Positions 28,933 through 37,693 of a stretch of 64,000 nt of DNA are shown in pieces. Positions within the stretch are counted from its first letter, which is position 1; each line of letters starts with the position of its first letter. Below the pieces are notes generated by a model. The model was not told the DNA's origin, did no database searches, and saw nothing but the letters and a program-made list of their open reading frames with translations. A program made the translations under genes and the position numbers. This DNA is from Burkholderiales bacterium (GTDB taxonomy: Bacteria > Pseudomonadota > Gammaproteobacteria > Burkholderiales > Usitatibacteraceae): contig JANYBL010000030.1 of assembly GCA_025360815.1 (NCBI GenBank), positions 1 to 64,000 of the forward strand, written 5' to 3'.

Positions 28933-28956
28933 CTTGAAAAAACGCATTCCGCCCAC
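28933..28956 (+). promoter_or_regulatory. Heat-shock (sigma-32 type) promoter for htpG
   Basis: CTTGAAA at 28933-28939 followed by CCCAC at 28952-28956 gives 13 nt between CTTGAA and CCCA. This agrees with the sigma-32 consensus CTTGAA-N13-17-CCCATNT. The element is about 145 bp upstream of the htpG start, in a leader with no other gene. htpG is a classical RpoH target. Confidence 0.7.
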
Positions 28957-29099
28957 AGATCAAAGCAGTTAATAAATATTACCGCGTATCTTTTCCGGCA
29001 AAGGTGTGCCCTCACACCAGTGAGCCGTTAGCAACATCAGCGCTATCAATGACACCAACGGCACCAATATTAAATACCGCAATCGAACTAGGAGAGAAC

Positions 29100-31034
29100 A
29101 TGACCACAGCGACCACAGCGACCACCGCAACCACCGCGCCCGAACAACAGCAAAAGGAAACGATGGGCTTTCAAACTGAAGTAAAGCAATTACTACAGTT
29201 AATGATCCATTCGCTTTATTCGAACCGTGAAATTTTTCTGCGCGAACTGATCTCAAATGCGTCGGACGCTTGCGATAAATTGCGTTTTGAGGCGTTGAGC
29301 AATGGTGCCCTGTTTGAAAACGATAGCGATCTAAAGATCCGCATCGGCGTCGATAAAGCCGCAGGCACGATCACCCTGACTGACAACGGTATCGGTATGT
29401 CACGCGATGAGGTAATTGCCAATATCGGCACTATTGCCAAATCCGGCACGAAAGAATTTTTCTCCAAGCTCACCGGCGATCAGCAAAAAGACGCGCATTT
29501 AATCGGCCAGTTCGGCGTCGGATTTTATTCGGCGTTTATTGTGGCCGATAAAGTCACGCTGACAACGCGCCGCGCGGGCGCTGCGGCAAATGAAGCAGTG
29601 CGTTGGGAATCCAAAGGCGATGGCGAATTCACGCTCGAGGCAGTTGAACAAACCGCACGCGGGACAGAAGTGGTTTTGCATTTGAAAGAAGACGCCAACG
29701 AGTTCTTGGAAGACTGGCAAATCAAATCCATCATTCGCAAATATTCAGATCATATTCAAATGCCGATTGTGATGAAGAAAACCGAATGGGATAAAGATAA
29801 ATCTGAAAACGTCCTGACGGACGAAGATGAGACCGTGAACCGCGCCAGCGCATTGTGGACGCGCCCAAAAAGTGAAATAACCGACGAGCAATACGAAGAA
29901 TTTTATAAACACGTTTCGCACGATTGGGAAAAACCGCTTGGCTGGACGCACGCACGCGTCGAAGGCAAACAGGAATACACCGAGCTGCTTTACGTACCCG
30001 CCAAAGCGCCGTTCGATATGTTTGATCGTGAACGCAAGCATGGCATCAAGCTTTATGTGCGCCGTGTTTTCATCATGGACGACGCCGAGCAATTGCTGCC
30101 CCGTTACCTGCGGTTTGTAAAAGGCGTGGTCGATTCCAACGACCTGCCGCTAAATGTCTCCCGCGAAATTTTGCAGCAATCCAAAGATGTGGATGCGATT
30201 AAAAACGGTTGTGTGAAAAAAGTGCTCGGCTTGTTGGATGATTTAGCGGAGAACCAAAACGAAAAATACGCAACCTTTTGGAGCCAGTTTGGCCGGGTAT
30301 TCAAAGAAGGCATGGGTGAAGATTTTGCCAACAAAGATCGAATCGCCAAGCTATCGCGTTTCGCTTCAACGCATAATGAAACCGATGCACAAACGGTTTC
30401 ATTTGCTGATTATGTTGGCCGCATGAAGCACGGCCAAGAGAAAATTTATTATGTGACGGGTGAGAGCTATATCGCCGCGAAAAACAGTCCGCATTTGGAA
30501 ATTTTCAAGAAAAAAGGGATTGAAGTTTTGCTGCTAACTGAATCCGTTGATGAATGGTGGCTCGGTCAGTTTGAACAGTTCGAAGGCAAAAAATTGGTCT
30601 CTGTTGCTAAAGGTGATTTGGATTTGGGCGCACTGGCCGACGAGACTGAAACGAAAGCGCAGGAAGCCACCGCTGAAGCGTTAAAACCGTTGATCGAGAA
30701 GATTAAAGCCAGCTTGGGTGAGTTGGTCAAAGATGTCCGCGTCACGCATCGCTTAACCGATTCACCCGCGTGTTTGGTGGTGGACGAAAACGAACTTTCC
30801 GGCAATTTGGAACGCATGTTAAAAGCCGCTGGGCAAAAAATCAACGCCAGCAAACCGATCCTCGAAATCAATCCGACCCATCGGTTGTTAGAGAAATTAA
30901 AAGCAGGCGTTCCTGAGGATGAATTCAACGATTGGAGCCATTTGCTGTTTGAACAATCGATGCTGGCCGAAGGTGGCCAACTCGAAGACCCAGCCGGGTT
31001 TGTGAAGCGCTTGAATCACTTGATGTTGAAGTAA
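29100..31034 (+). CDS. htpG: Molecular chaperone HtpG (Hsp90)
   Basis: 644 residues from ATG 29100, which follows AGGAGAGAAC; an in-frame ATG at 29004 would add 32 unlikely residues. HtpG is the bacterial Hsp90. The N-terminal ATPase domain has [20 protein letters not shown] (start), [32 protein letters not shown] and [13 protein letters not shown]. The middle domain has [20 protein letters not shown] and [20 protein letters not shown] dimerisation domain ends at LNHLMLK. The first 15 residues contain a TATTATT repeat coded by a 9-bp tandem repeat (GACCACAGC). Confidence 0.97.
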   Translation: MTTATTATTATTAPEQQQKETMGFQTEVKQLLQLMIHSLYSNREIFLRELISNASDACDKLRFEALSNGALFENDSDLKIRIGVDKAAGTITLTDNGIGMSRDEVIANIGTIAKSGTKEFFSKLTGDQQKDAHLIGQFGVGFYSAFIVADKVTLTTRRAGAAANEAVRWESKGDGEFTLEAVEQTARGTEVVLHLKEDANEFLEDWQIKSIIRKYSDHIQMPIVMKKTEWDKDKSENVLTDEDETVNRASALWTRPKSEITDEQYEEFYKHVSHDWEKPLGWTHARVEGKQEYTELLYVPAKAPFDMFDRERKHGIKLYVRRVFIMDDAEQLLPRYLRFVKGVVDSNDLPLNVSREILQQSKDVDAIKNGCVKKVLGLLDDLAENQNEKYATFWSQFGRVFKEGMGEDFANKDRIAKLSRFASTHNETDAQTVSFADYVGRMKHGQEKIYYVTGESYIAAKNSPHLEIFKKKGIEVLLLTESVDEWWLGQFEQFEGKKLVSVAKGDLDLGALADETETKAQEATAEALKPLIEKIKASLGELVKDVRVTHRLTDSPACLVVDENELSGNLERMLKAAGQKINASKPILEINPTHRLLEKLKAGVPEDEFNDWSHLLFEQSMLAEGGQLEDPAGFVKRLNHLMLK

Positions 31035-31041
31035 TTAAAAA

Positions 31042-31077
31042 TTGTAGGTTGGGTGGGATTTAGCGCCCAACCTACAA
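31042..31077. repeat. Perfect 12-bp inverted repeat after htpG
   Basis: TTGTAGGTTGGG (31042-31053) and CCCAACCTACAA (31066-31077) enclose a 12-nt loop. No T-run follows, so it is not a standard terminator. GTAGGTTGGG...CCCAACCTAC palindromes are frequent as intergenic REP/MITE-like elements in proteobacteria, which I state from general memory. Confidence 0.8.
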
Positions 31078-31193
31078 CAATGGCACTGTAATTTTCCAAG
31101 CAACGAACTGGCTAAATACTGGGAAAATACCTCCAAACACTAGCACTGGCGCGGCTTTCCAAAGATTAACCATCCCAAGAAAGTGAACAAGAA

Positions 31194-31919
31194 ATGAACA
31201 GAATTGTCATCATCGGCGGCAACAGCGGCATCGGCAAATCATTAGCAGAGCGGGTTTCTGCGCGTGGCATCCAGCCCTACCTCATTGGCCGCAACGCGGC
31301 CGGATTGGCAGAAGTTGCGGGCGCCAATAACGGCGAATTCGCGATTGCCGATGTGCTGGATGAAACCGCGTTCGCCGCTGCGGTCAAAGCTGCTTGCGAA
31401 GGCGCCGACGTGACCGGCGTGGCCTATTGCGTAGGATCAATTGATTTGAAACCGCTGCGCCAATTAACGGGCGATGCGATGGTCAATGCGTTCCGGTTGA
31501 ATAGCGTCGGTGCCGCCATTGCCGCACGCGAAGCCGGAGCAGCATTGAAGGCAGCAAAAGGTGCGATGGTTATGTTCTCGACGATCGCAGTTGGACAAGG
31601 CTTTGTGAGCCACACTATTGTGTCGGCGGCCAAAGGCGCAGTAGAAGGCTTGACGCGCGCGCTCGCCGCCGAATGGGCCCCACATGTGCGCGTGAACGCG
31701 ATTGCCCCAAGCCTCACCGAGACACCGCTTGCGTCCAAACTAACGTCGAATGCCGCCATGCGTGAGGCGATTGCCGCGATGCACGCCATCCCGCGTTTGG
31801 GACAAGCAACCGACCACGCGGCGCTGGCAGATTTTTTATTGTCGCCTGATGCCGGTTGGATTACCGGGCAGGTGTTTGCAGTGGATGGTGGACGGTCGAG
31901 GGTGCGCACCAAAGGTTGA
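31194..31919 (+). CDS. SDR family oxidoreductase lacking the catalytic tyrosine
   Basis: 241 residues with a Rossmann fold. The dinucleotide motif is GGNSGIG (8-14). The Ser of the catalytic triad is present (S129 in VMFSTIAVG), and so is the Lys (K147 in VSAAKGAV). The usual tyrosine four residues before the lysine is V143 (TIVSAAK). The C-terminal part is normal: LAAEWAPHVRVNAIAPSLTETPL and ITGQVFAVDGG. I recall an SDR branch with the same APSLTDTPLA sequence and a similar substitution, so this may be a subfamily trait. It is probably soluble; substrate unknown. It stands alone, 150 bp after htpG. Confidence 0.85.
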   Translation: MNRIVIIGGNSGIGKSLAERVSARGIQPYLIGRNAAGLAEVAGANNGEFAIADVLDETAFAAAVKAACEGADVTGVAYCVGSIDLKPLRQLTGDAMVNAFRLNSVGAAIAAREAGAALKAAKGAMVMFSTIAVGQGFVSHTIVSAAKGAVEGLTRALAAEWAPHVRVNAIAPSLTETPLASKLTSNAAMREAIAAMHAIPRLGQATDHAALADFLLSPDAGWITGQVFAVDGGRSRVRTKG

Positions 31920-31982
31920 TCTGGTCGCTTGTGATTTGCGTTTGATGGTTTTCAACTAATTCATTCATTTTTAGCCGCCACC

Positions 31983-33143
31983 TTGGATCCGCAAACGGTT
32001 TTCATCATTGCAACGCTGATGATGCTGCTCAACGGTGGCTTGTTGGGACTGGTGCATCGCGATTTGCCCCATGATATTCGGCCCAGCGCGCTCGATTGGC
32101 GCGTCGGCACGTTGCTGATGGCTGGTGGCAGCGTGCTCGTCGCTTTTCAGCAATTCCTGCCGCCGGAATTTATGTTGCCGTTGGGCAATGGCTTCATGCT
32201 GGTTGGGCTAACCCTGTACTGGCGGTCGTTGCGCCGCTTCTACGGAAGGCGCGATATACCGTGGATATTTTTACCTGCCCTATTTGCGGTAATTGGTATC
32301 TATGGATTCGCGGCTATCCTACCCAGCTTTAGCGGCCGCGTTTTCATCGCGACCGTAGCGATGGTTTTTCTCAATAGCGCCGCAGCCTGGACGCTGCGCC
32401 GGTACGCGCTGGACGAAGTGTCGATGAGCCGTCGCGTGCTGTCCATTATTTTTATCGTGACCGGCACCTTCATGGCCTTACGCTGCGTCATTTTTTTTAT
32501 GCTGCCTAGCACGCCGCCGAACTCGTTGGACAACACCAATTTAGTTAACGTGATCACGCCGATTGTCGTCGGCTTATTGCCCATCATCGGTACCACTGCA
32601 TTTTTGTTGCTGTGCTCGGATCGCATTAAACGGCGATGGGAACGTGCGGCATCAACCGATTATTTGACAGGCCTAGCCAATCGCCGCACCATTGTTACAA
32701 TCGGACAAGAGCGCTTTGCCGCGGCGCAGGCAAGCCGAGTCGGTTTTACGGTTGCTGTCATCGATATCGACCACTTTAAAGCGATCAACGACAAGCTGGG
32801 GCACGATATTGGCGACGAGGCGCTAAAACACATTGCACGCATTTTGGAGAAAAACTGTCGCGGCCCGAATATGGTTGGGCGACATGGCGGCGAGGAGTTT
32901 GTTGCGCTGTTTGACCGCGCCAGCGCCGAGTCCGCAAAGGCCGCTGCAGAACGACTGCGTGCGGCAGTGGACGCAGCGTCGCTCACGCTCGTCGGCCACG
33001 ATCCGTTGCGTATCAAGATCTCAATCGGTATGGGTGTGATGCGAGCCGAAGACCGGACCTTTGATGATGTGCTGCGTCGTGCGGACCAGGCGCTTTATCA
33101 AGCCAAAAATAATGGGCGCAATCGGCTGGAATCGCTGGGTTAA
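31983..33143 (+). CDS. Membrane-anchored diguanylate cyclase (GGDEF)
   Basis: 386 residues from a TTG start, the first possible in this frame with a proper N-terminal helix. Six hydrophobic segments fill residues 1-215. The GGDEF domain (about 222-386) has DYLTGLANRR, FTVAVIDIDHFKAINDKLGHDIGDE and the active site GGEEF at 302-306, so it should make cyclic di-GMP. The inhibitory RxxD site is altered to RGPN, so product inhibition is probably lost. The N-terminal domain resembles that of the second cyclase at 58099, suggesting paralogues. A clear terminator follows. Confidence 0.9.
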   Translation: MDPQTVFIIATLMMLLNGGLLGLVHRDLPHDIRPSALDWRVGTLLMAGGSVLVAFQQFLPPEFMLPLGNGFMLVGLTLYWRSLRRFYGRRDIPWIFLPALFAVIGIYGFAAILPSFSGRVFIATVAMVFLNSAAAWTLRRYALDEVSMSRRVLSIIFIVTGTFMALRCVIFFMLPSTPPNSLDNTNLVNVITPIVVGLLPIIGTTAFLLLCSDRIKRRWERAASTDYLTGLANRRTIVTIGQERFAAAQASRVGFTVAVIDIDHFKAINDKLGHDIGDEALKHIARILEKNCRGPNMVGRHGGEEFVALFDRASAESAKAAAERLRAAVDAASLTLVGHDPLRIKISIGMGVMRAEDRTFDDVLRRADQALYQAKNNGRNRLESLG

Positions 33144-33154
33144 AAAATAAAAAA

Positions 33155-33180
33155 CGGATGCAAATCGGCATCCGCTTTTA
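33155..33180 (+). terminator. Intrinsic terminator after the diguanylate cyclase gene
   Basis: CGGATGC (33155-33161), a 6-nt loop and GCATCCG (33168-33174) form a 7-bp stem followed by CTTTTA. It is placed 11 bp after the stop codon. Confidence 0.8.
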
Positions 33181-33264
33181 TGGAATGATGTAGCTAGCTG
33201 CCGCACTTAAGTTTCCCAACGATTTGAGAACACTAAAGAAATTAACGACATCAAAGCCGAAAAG

Positions 33265-33525
33265 TTACTTGTCTTTTTTCGGCATCGCTTCCTGCATACA
33301 CTTGTGGTGCGCTTCTTTTTCCATGCCTTTGCATTTTTCCATAGCGGCTTGGTGCGCTTCGCACTTTGCCTTTTTAGTTGCATCTTCTACCTTGCTGCAA
33401 TCATGCATTCTGTGGTGGCCGGGGCCATCACCTTTTTTTGGTGCGTCGGCTGGCGCATCAGCGAATGCGGCGATGCTGAAAAAACCGATTGAAACGGCGG
33501 CAATCAATTTGCGAATAATTTTCAT
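33265..33525 (-). CDS. Small secreted Cys/His-rich protein
   Basis: 86 residues from ATG 33525, which has AGAGGAAC directly upstream; the longer frame to 33606 lacks such a site. Residues 1-22 are a signal peptide (KIIRKLIAAVSIGFFSIAAFADA). The mature part is highly charged and holds four cysteines and several histidines: HHRMHDC, KAKC, MEKC and EAHHKC, with spacing of about 10 residues between Cys. This suggests two disulfides in a helical hairpin, or metal binding. I recognise no family with certainty. It is convergent with the diguanylate cyclase gene. Confidence 0.7.
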   Translation of the reverse strand: MKIIRKLIAAVSIGFFSIAAFADAPADAPKKGDGPGHHRMHDCSKVEDATKKAKCEAHQAAMEKCKGMEKEAHHKCMQEAMPKKDK

Positions 33526-33871
33526 CTTGTTCCTCTTGAGGTTGGAATTGAAAAATTCGTTAGGCTCAGCCCAACAACGGCCTAGTTGAGAACAAACTGA
33601 GAACAAACGAATAGATAGACTACGCTTCTATGACCGCGGTTCGTAGAATTCGTGTCAAACGGAGGCGGAGAAATTGTAACGAAATGCGATTGCTTTTATG
33701 TTTAAACGAGGCGAGCCTAAATATCGGGCAGATGTGCCCTAACCCTTCCACTCGCTCACCTCTGCGCGGCTCTATCGGCGTTGGATTTAGTGATCTCAAA
33801 TGGGCAACCACCTCGGATTGGCTTCGCTTGTTGGGGCTCTGCGCTGCCCAACAGCGAAAAATTTCGGATAT
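33526..33871. other. Gene-less stretch between the Cys/His-rich gene and queG
   Basis: I find no supported gene or RNA in these 346 bp. Short frames on both strands lack ribosome sites and family features. CGAAAAATTTCG at 33856-33867 is a small AT-rich palindrome just after the queG stop and is not a standard terminator. Confidence 0.4.
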
Positions 33872-34966
33872 TCAGTTGTGCTGCACTTCAGCCAGCGCCC
33901 ACTCAACATGTTCCCGCACCACCGCCGATATCGCGCCTTCCGAGCGCAACGATGCCTGAAGAACCGCACGGATACTGGCTTTCCGGGCACCGCTTGCTTC
34001 ACCCTGCAATGCATTACCCATCGCCACGGCAATATTACGTTGCCATTGCTCAAAACCAATTCGCCTGATCGCGGAGCCTTCCATGCGGTCGTTGAATTGC
34101 TGCTCTGTCCACGAAAATAATTCAATCAGTGTCACGTCATCGAGCTGGTGGCGGATATGGAAATCGGGCTCGCTCGCAAGCTGCGCGTATTTGTTCCACG
34201 GGCAAACGAGCTGGCAATCGTCGCAGCCGTAGATGCGGTTGCCGATCGCCTTCCGGAACTCAATCGGAATGCTGCCTTTATGCTCAATGGTTAGATACGA
34301 AATGCAACGCCGCGCATCGAGTTGGTAGGGGGCGATGATCGCGCGGGTGGGGCAGATGTCGATGCACTTGGTGCAACTGCCGCAGTGGTCAGTGGTATCA
34401 CCGTCTATTGGCAGCGGCAAATCGGTATAGATTTCGCCCAAGAAAAAGAGCGAGCCTGCCTCGCGGTTTAAGAGCAGCGTGTGTTTTCCACGCCAGCCCA
34501 GTCCCGCTTTGCGGGCGAGCGCGACTTCCATAACCGGCGCGGAATCGGTGAAGACGCGATAGGCGAAGGTGCCAATTTCTTGTTGAATCTGGTCGGCCAA
34601 TTTTTGCAATTTGTGCCGCAGTACTTTGTGATAATCGCGCCCCAATGTGTAGCGGGAAATAAACGCGGCCCCGCTATCTTCGATCACACTCCAGCTTTCT
34701 TTGGCATCCGGCGCAGTGTAATTGAGGCGCACTGAGATTACGCGCACGGTGCCAGGCACCAATTCTTGCGGCCTGGCTCGCTTAACGCCGTGGCGAGCCA
34801 TATAATCCATGCTGCCATGATGGTTGTTGTTGAGCCAGTTGAGGAGGCCGCTTTCCTCTACCGTTAATTCGGTGTCGCTGATGCCCAATTCTTGGAAGCC
34901 GAGATCGCGCCCCCAAGTTTTGATTTGCGCGGCGAGATTTTTTAATTGTTGTGGTTGAAATTCCAT
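33872..34966 (-). CDS. queG: Epoxyqueuosine reductase
   Basis: 364 residues. QueG reduces epoxyqueuosine in tRNA to queuosine, using cobalamin and two [4Fe-4S] clusters. The cofactor-binding part has ISRYTLGRDYHKVLR and FTDSAPVMEVALARKAGLGW, with the proposed acid D141. Cluster cysteines are C195, C198, C201 with C255, and C248, C251, C205 with C221 nearby (CGSCTKCIDICP, CDDCQLVCPWN). A HEAT-like C-terminal region follows. It diverges from tsaE with only 16 bp between the starts, so the promoters must overlap coding sequence. Confidence 0.95.
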   Translation of the reverse strand: MEFQPQQLKNLAAQIKTWGRDLGFQELGISDTELTVEESGLLNWLNNNHHGSMDYMARHGVKRARPQELVPGTVRVISVRLNYTAPDAKESWSVIEDSGAAFISRYTLGRDYHKVLRHKLQKLADQIQQEIGTFAYRVFTDSAPVMEVALARKAGLGWRGKHTLLLNREAGSLFFLGEIYTDLPLPIDGDTTDHCGSCTKCIDICPTRAIIAPYQLDARRCISYLTIEHKGSIPIEFRKAIGNRIYGCDDCQLVCPWNKYAQLASEPDFHIRHQLDDVTLIELFSWTEQQFNDRMEGSAIRRIGFEQWQRNIAVAMGNALQGEASGARKASIRAVLQASLRSEGAISAVVREHVEWALAEVQHN

Positions 34967-34982
34967 TTGATGAGTTTAGCTG

Positions 34983-35585
34983 ATGCCTGAAGCAGAAAAT
35001 ACATTGCACCCAATGAGTACCGACGACGATGCACACGTTAAATTGGCGGACGAAACCGCTCGGGTTGAACTTGCCGACGAAGCGGCTCTGGTTGACCTTG
35101 CCGACGAAGCGGCAACGATGGCGCTGGGCGCAGCCTTGGCAGCTGATATTGAACGCCTGCCGGGCACTGTGATCTATTTATCGGGCGATCTGGGTGCAGG
35201 CAAGACGACCCTCACCCGCGGCTTTCTTCGGGCGCTCGGTTTTGCTGGCCGCGTCAAAAGCCCGACCTACACTTTAGTTGAACTTTATGTAATTTCTAAG
35301 TTAAACTTGTATCACTTTGATTTTTATCGTTTTAGTGACCCTGACGAATGGCAAGAAGCCGGATTTCGAGACCTGTTCAATCAGACCAACATTTGCTTGG
35401 TCGAGTGGCCGGAAAAGGCCGGGGAACTATTGCCTTTGCCGGACCTGCACATCACCTTAACAACGGCAATGGGGACCGCTCCACACGCAACACGGACAGC
35501 CACGCTAATGGCTCAAACACCGCGCGGGTTGGGCATCTTGAAGCATTTGGTGCTAACGCAGCCAGTGCTGAAACCGGCAAAATAA
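34983..35585 (+). CDS. tsaE: tRNA t6A biosynthesis ATPase TsaE
   Basis: 200 residues, against about 155 in E. coli. TsaE is the ATPase that resets the TsaBD complex making t6A37 in tRNA. Walker A is GDLGAGKTT (68-76). Then come VKSPTYTLVELY, LYHFDFYRFSDPDEW and LVEWPEKAGELLP. The extra N-terminus contains three 9-residue units at 19-45: VKLADETAR, VELADEAAL and VDLADEAAT. The last is the normal family start LADEAATMALG. The 3' end overlaps the amiC frame by up to 238 bp. Confidence 0.93.
   Translation: MPEAENTLHPMSTDDDAHVKLADETARVELADEAALVDLADEAATMALGAALAADIERLPGTVIYLSGDLGAGKTTLTRGFLRALGFAGRVKSPTYTLVELYVISKLNLYHFDFYRFSDPDEWQEAGFRDLFNQTNICLVEWPEKAGELLPLPDLHITLTTAMGTAPHATRTATLMAQTPRGLGILKHLVLTQPVLKPAK
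35037..35117 (+). repeat. 27-bp tandem repeat (three units) in the tsaE 5' region
   Basis: Three consecutive 27-bp units start at 35037, 35064 and 35091. The second and third share TTGCCGACGAAGCGGC and differ at few positions; the first is more diverged. Each encodes nine residues with LADE at its centre. The reading frame is kept. Confidence 0.88.
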
Positions 35586-36949
35586 ACCGCCGTTCGTTTC
35601 TCTCTCTTCCGCTATTGTTCACGCCGCTGTTGAGCGTGTCCGTGTTTGTAGCGCAACCGGCGCACGCTGCCAGCAAGGTCAATTCCACGCGCGTTTGGCC
35701 GGCCAACGAATACACTCGTGTCACGTTTGAATCACCCGCTGCGCTCAAATATCAAACATTTTTTGTTAAAGATCCTGAGCGGTTAGTGATCGATATCGAA
35801 AATATCGAAATGGGACCAGCGCTCAAAGAACTGGTCGATAAAATCGGTAAAGACGATCCGTTTATCCAAAGTGTGCGCGTCGGCATCAATCGCCCGAACG
35901 TCGTCCGGATCGTGCTTGATTTGAAAGCGGAAGTGAAGCCGCAGGTATTCGCTGTCCCGCCTGCGGGTGAGTTTCAGCATCGGCTGATGCTCGATATTTA
36001 TCCCGCCAAGCCGGTTGACCCAATGCTGGCGCTGCTCAATGACGATGTCGCGGGATTTGGCCGCGATATTTCATCCAACAGCGCACCCAACAGCGCAACC
36101 AACAGCGCACCGGACAAGGCCAAACTCGCGCCACCAACCGGCACGACCAGTGGCGCACCAACCGCCTCGGAAGCCTCATCAGCGGCTAAGGACGGCAAGA
36201 TCACAGTACCAGCCCCTAAGGTGCCCTACTCGCCCAAACCCTTACAACTGCGCCCCTTCACAGTGGTGCTCGATCCCGGTCACGGCGGTGAGGACCCCGG
36301 CGCTATTGGCCGACGCGGCACCCGCGAAAAAGACATCGTGCTCCTCATCGCCAAAAAACTCAAAGAAACGCTGGGTGAGGATGCGCAATATCGCGTTGCG
36401 CTCACCCGCGATGCCGATTTTTTCGTGCCGCTCCATATGCGCGTGCAACGTGCGCGAAAGTTGCGGGCAGATCTATTTGTCAGCCTGCACGCCGACGCAT
36501 TCGTCACGCCGCAGGCGAATGGCTCCAGCGTGTTCGCGCTATCGGAAGGAGGTGCCACCTCCACGGCGGCCAAGTGGTTGGCGAATAAAGAAAATGATGC
36601 CGATTTAATCGGCGGCGTGAACTTAAATGTGCGCGACGGCAACTTAGCCCGTACGTTGCTCGATCTATCCCAAACCGCTCAGATTAACGACAGTTTAAAA
36701 GTTGGCAAGCTGGTGTTGGCAGAGCTGGGCGAATTTAGCCGGTTACATAAACCACATGTGGAGCAAGCTGGTTTCGCGGTACTAAAAGCGCCTGATATCC
36801 CGTCTATCCTGATCGAGACCGCATTTATTTCTAACCCTGATGAAGAAAACAAACTGCGTGATCCGAATTATCAGGATAAGTTAGCCGAAGCAATTGCCGA
36901 TGGCGTGCGGGGCTACTTTAAGAAGAACCCAGCGTTGGCGCGGGCTTAG
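35348..36949 (+). CDS. amiC: N-acetylmuramoyl-L-alanine amidase, AmiC-like
   Basis: Up to 533 residues. AmiC cuts the peptide from peptidoglycan at the division septum. A twin-arginine-type signal is visible at NRRSFLSLPLL (80-90) and ends QPAHA. The AMIN domain follows (about 110-215), then a Ser/Ala-rich linker with repeated NSAPNSATNSAP. The amidase_3 domain has VVLDPGHGGEDPGAIG, LFVSLHADAF and the Glu motif LIETAFISNPDEE. No ATG, GTG or TTG lies close before the signal. The start is ATG 35348 or GTG 35405, both deep inside tsaE, giving an unusually long N-region. Confidence 0.88.
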   Translation: MARSRISRPVQSDQHLLGRVAGKGRGTIAFAGPAHHLNNGNGDRSTRNTDSHANGSNTARVGHLEAFGANAASAETGKINRRSFLSLPLLFTPLLSVSVFVAQPAHAASKVNSTRVWPANEYTRVTFESPAALKYQTFFVKDPERLVIDIENIEMGPALKELVDKIGKDDPFIQSVRVGINRPNVVRIVLDLKAEVKPQVFAVPPAGEFQHRLMLDIYPAKPVDPMLALLNDDVAGFGRDISSNSAPNSATNSAPDKAKLAPPTGTTSGAPTASEASSAAKDGKITVPAPKVPYSPKPLQLRPFTVVLDPGHGGEDPGAIGRRGTREKDIVLLIAKKLKETLGEDAQYRVALTRDADFFVPLHMRVQRARKLRADLFVSLHADAFVTPQANGSSVFALSEGGATSTAAKWLANKENDADLIGGVNLNVRDGNLARTLLDLSQTAQINDSLKVGKLVLAELGEFSRLHKPHVEQAGFAVLKAPDIPSILIETAFISNPDEENKLRDPNYQDKLAEAIADGVRGYFKKNPALARA

Positions 36950-37089
36950 CCGTACACTTTCATGCTGAACACTTCGCGCCGTCTAAACACATCCGCTCGC
37001 ATGGCGGCAAATGCAAAAAATGTCCGGTGGGAAAAGCCGATCTGCTTACGCTGCGCGGCGCTCGTTTCGCAAATTGTTCGAACGCAGCG

Positions 37090-37467
37090 CTAATTCTCAA
37101 ACCGCTCCCCGAACGCTTTCGCATACTGCGACTCGCCGAACTCGAAATGTGAATCGGGATTTTCGCCTAGATAGGTCGCTTCGATGGTCACTTTGACATA
37201 GCGGTCCAATTGTTTCCAGATCGCATAACTCAACACACGTGCAATATCGGCGGGGCGCTCACCGGCGCGGATTTCGTGATCGGCAATGAGTACGAGTGCG
37301 GTCGCATCATTGACCTTGGCGCGATCCACTTCTTCAGGCTTGGTCCAGTTGGCGGTGAAGACTTCAACCACCGTGGGAATCTCGCGCGGCAAAAGTGGGG
37401 ACACCGATACTTCGAGGCGGTATAGATTGCCCGCTTTGGCGAATTGCACTTGGATTTGGTTACTCAT
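37090..37467 (-). CDS. Conserved-looking hypothetical protein
   Basis: 125 residues with GTAGAGAC just before ATG 37467. I do not recognise a family. The sequence is soluble and balanced, with LEVSVSPLLPREIPTVVEVF, ATALVLIADHEIRAG and KVTIEATYLGENP. It ends in charged residues (AKAFGERFEN). It lies convergent with amiC and 120 bp downstream of the PpiC-type terminator. Codon use looks like the neighbours. Function unknown. Confidence 0.65.
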   Translation of the reverse strand: MSNQIQVQFAKAGNLYRLEVSVSPLLPREIPTVVEVFTANWTKPEEVDRAKVNDATALVLIADHEIRAGERPADIARVLSYAIWKQLDRYVKVTIEATYLGENPDSHFEFGESQYAKAFGERFEN

Positions 37468-37586
37468 GTCTCTACGTTAATCGAAACAATGCCACCGCGC
37501 AATGCTATGCAAAAAAATTTATATCGATTAGGATAGTAAATTGGATGTTATAAATAAAAAACAATAAAAACGATCTGACAGTTAAC

Positions 37587-37621
37587 AAAAAAAGGGCAGC
37601 TCATTGAGCCGCCCTTTTTTA
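37587..37621. terminator. Strong bidirectional terminator after the PpiC-type isomerase gene
   Basis: AAAAAAAGGGC (37587-37597) pairs with GCCCTTTTTTT (37611-37621), and inside it GCTC/GAGC adds a second stem. A- and T-runs on both sides allow termination on both strands. It closes the minus-strand yciB-yciI-bolA-PpiC run. Confidence 0.9.
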
Positions 37622-37693
37622 TTTGTGTGTTGCTCGGTATTTATTGCATCGCATTAGCCTAACCTTGATGAAGCCAAAGCGGCAATGAGCGAA

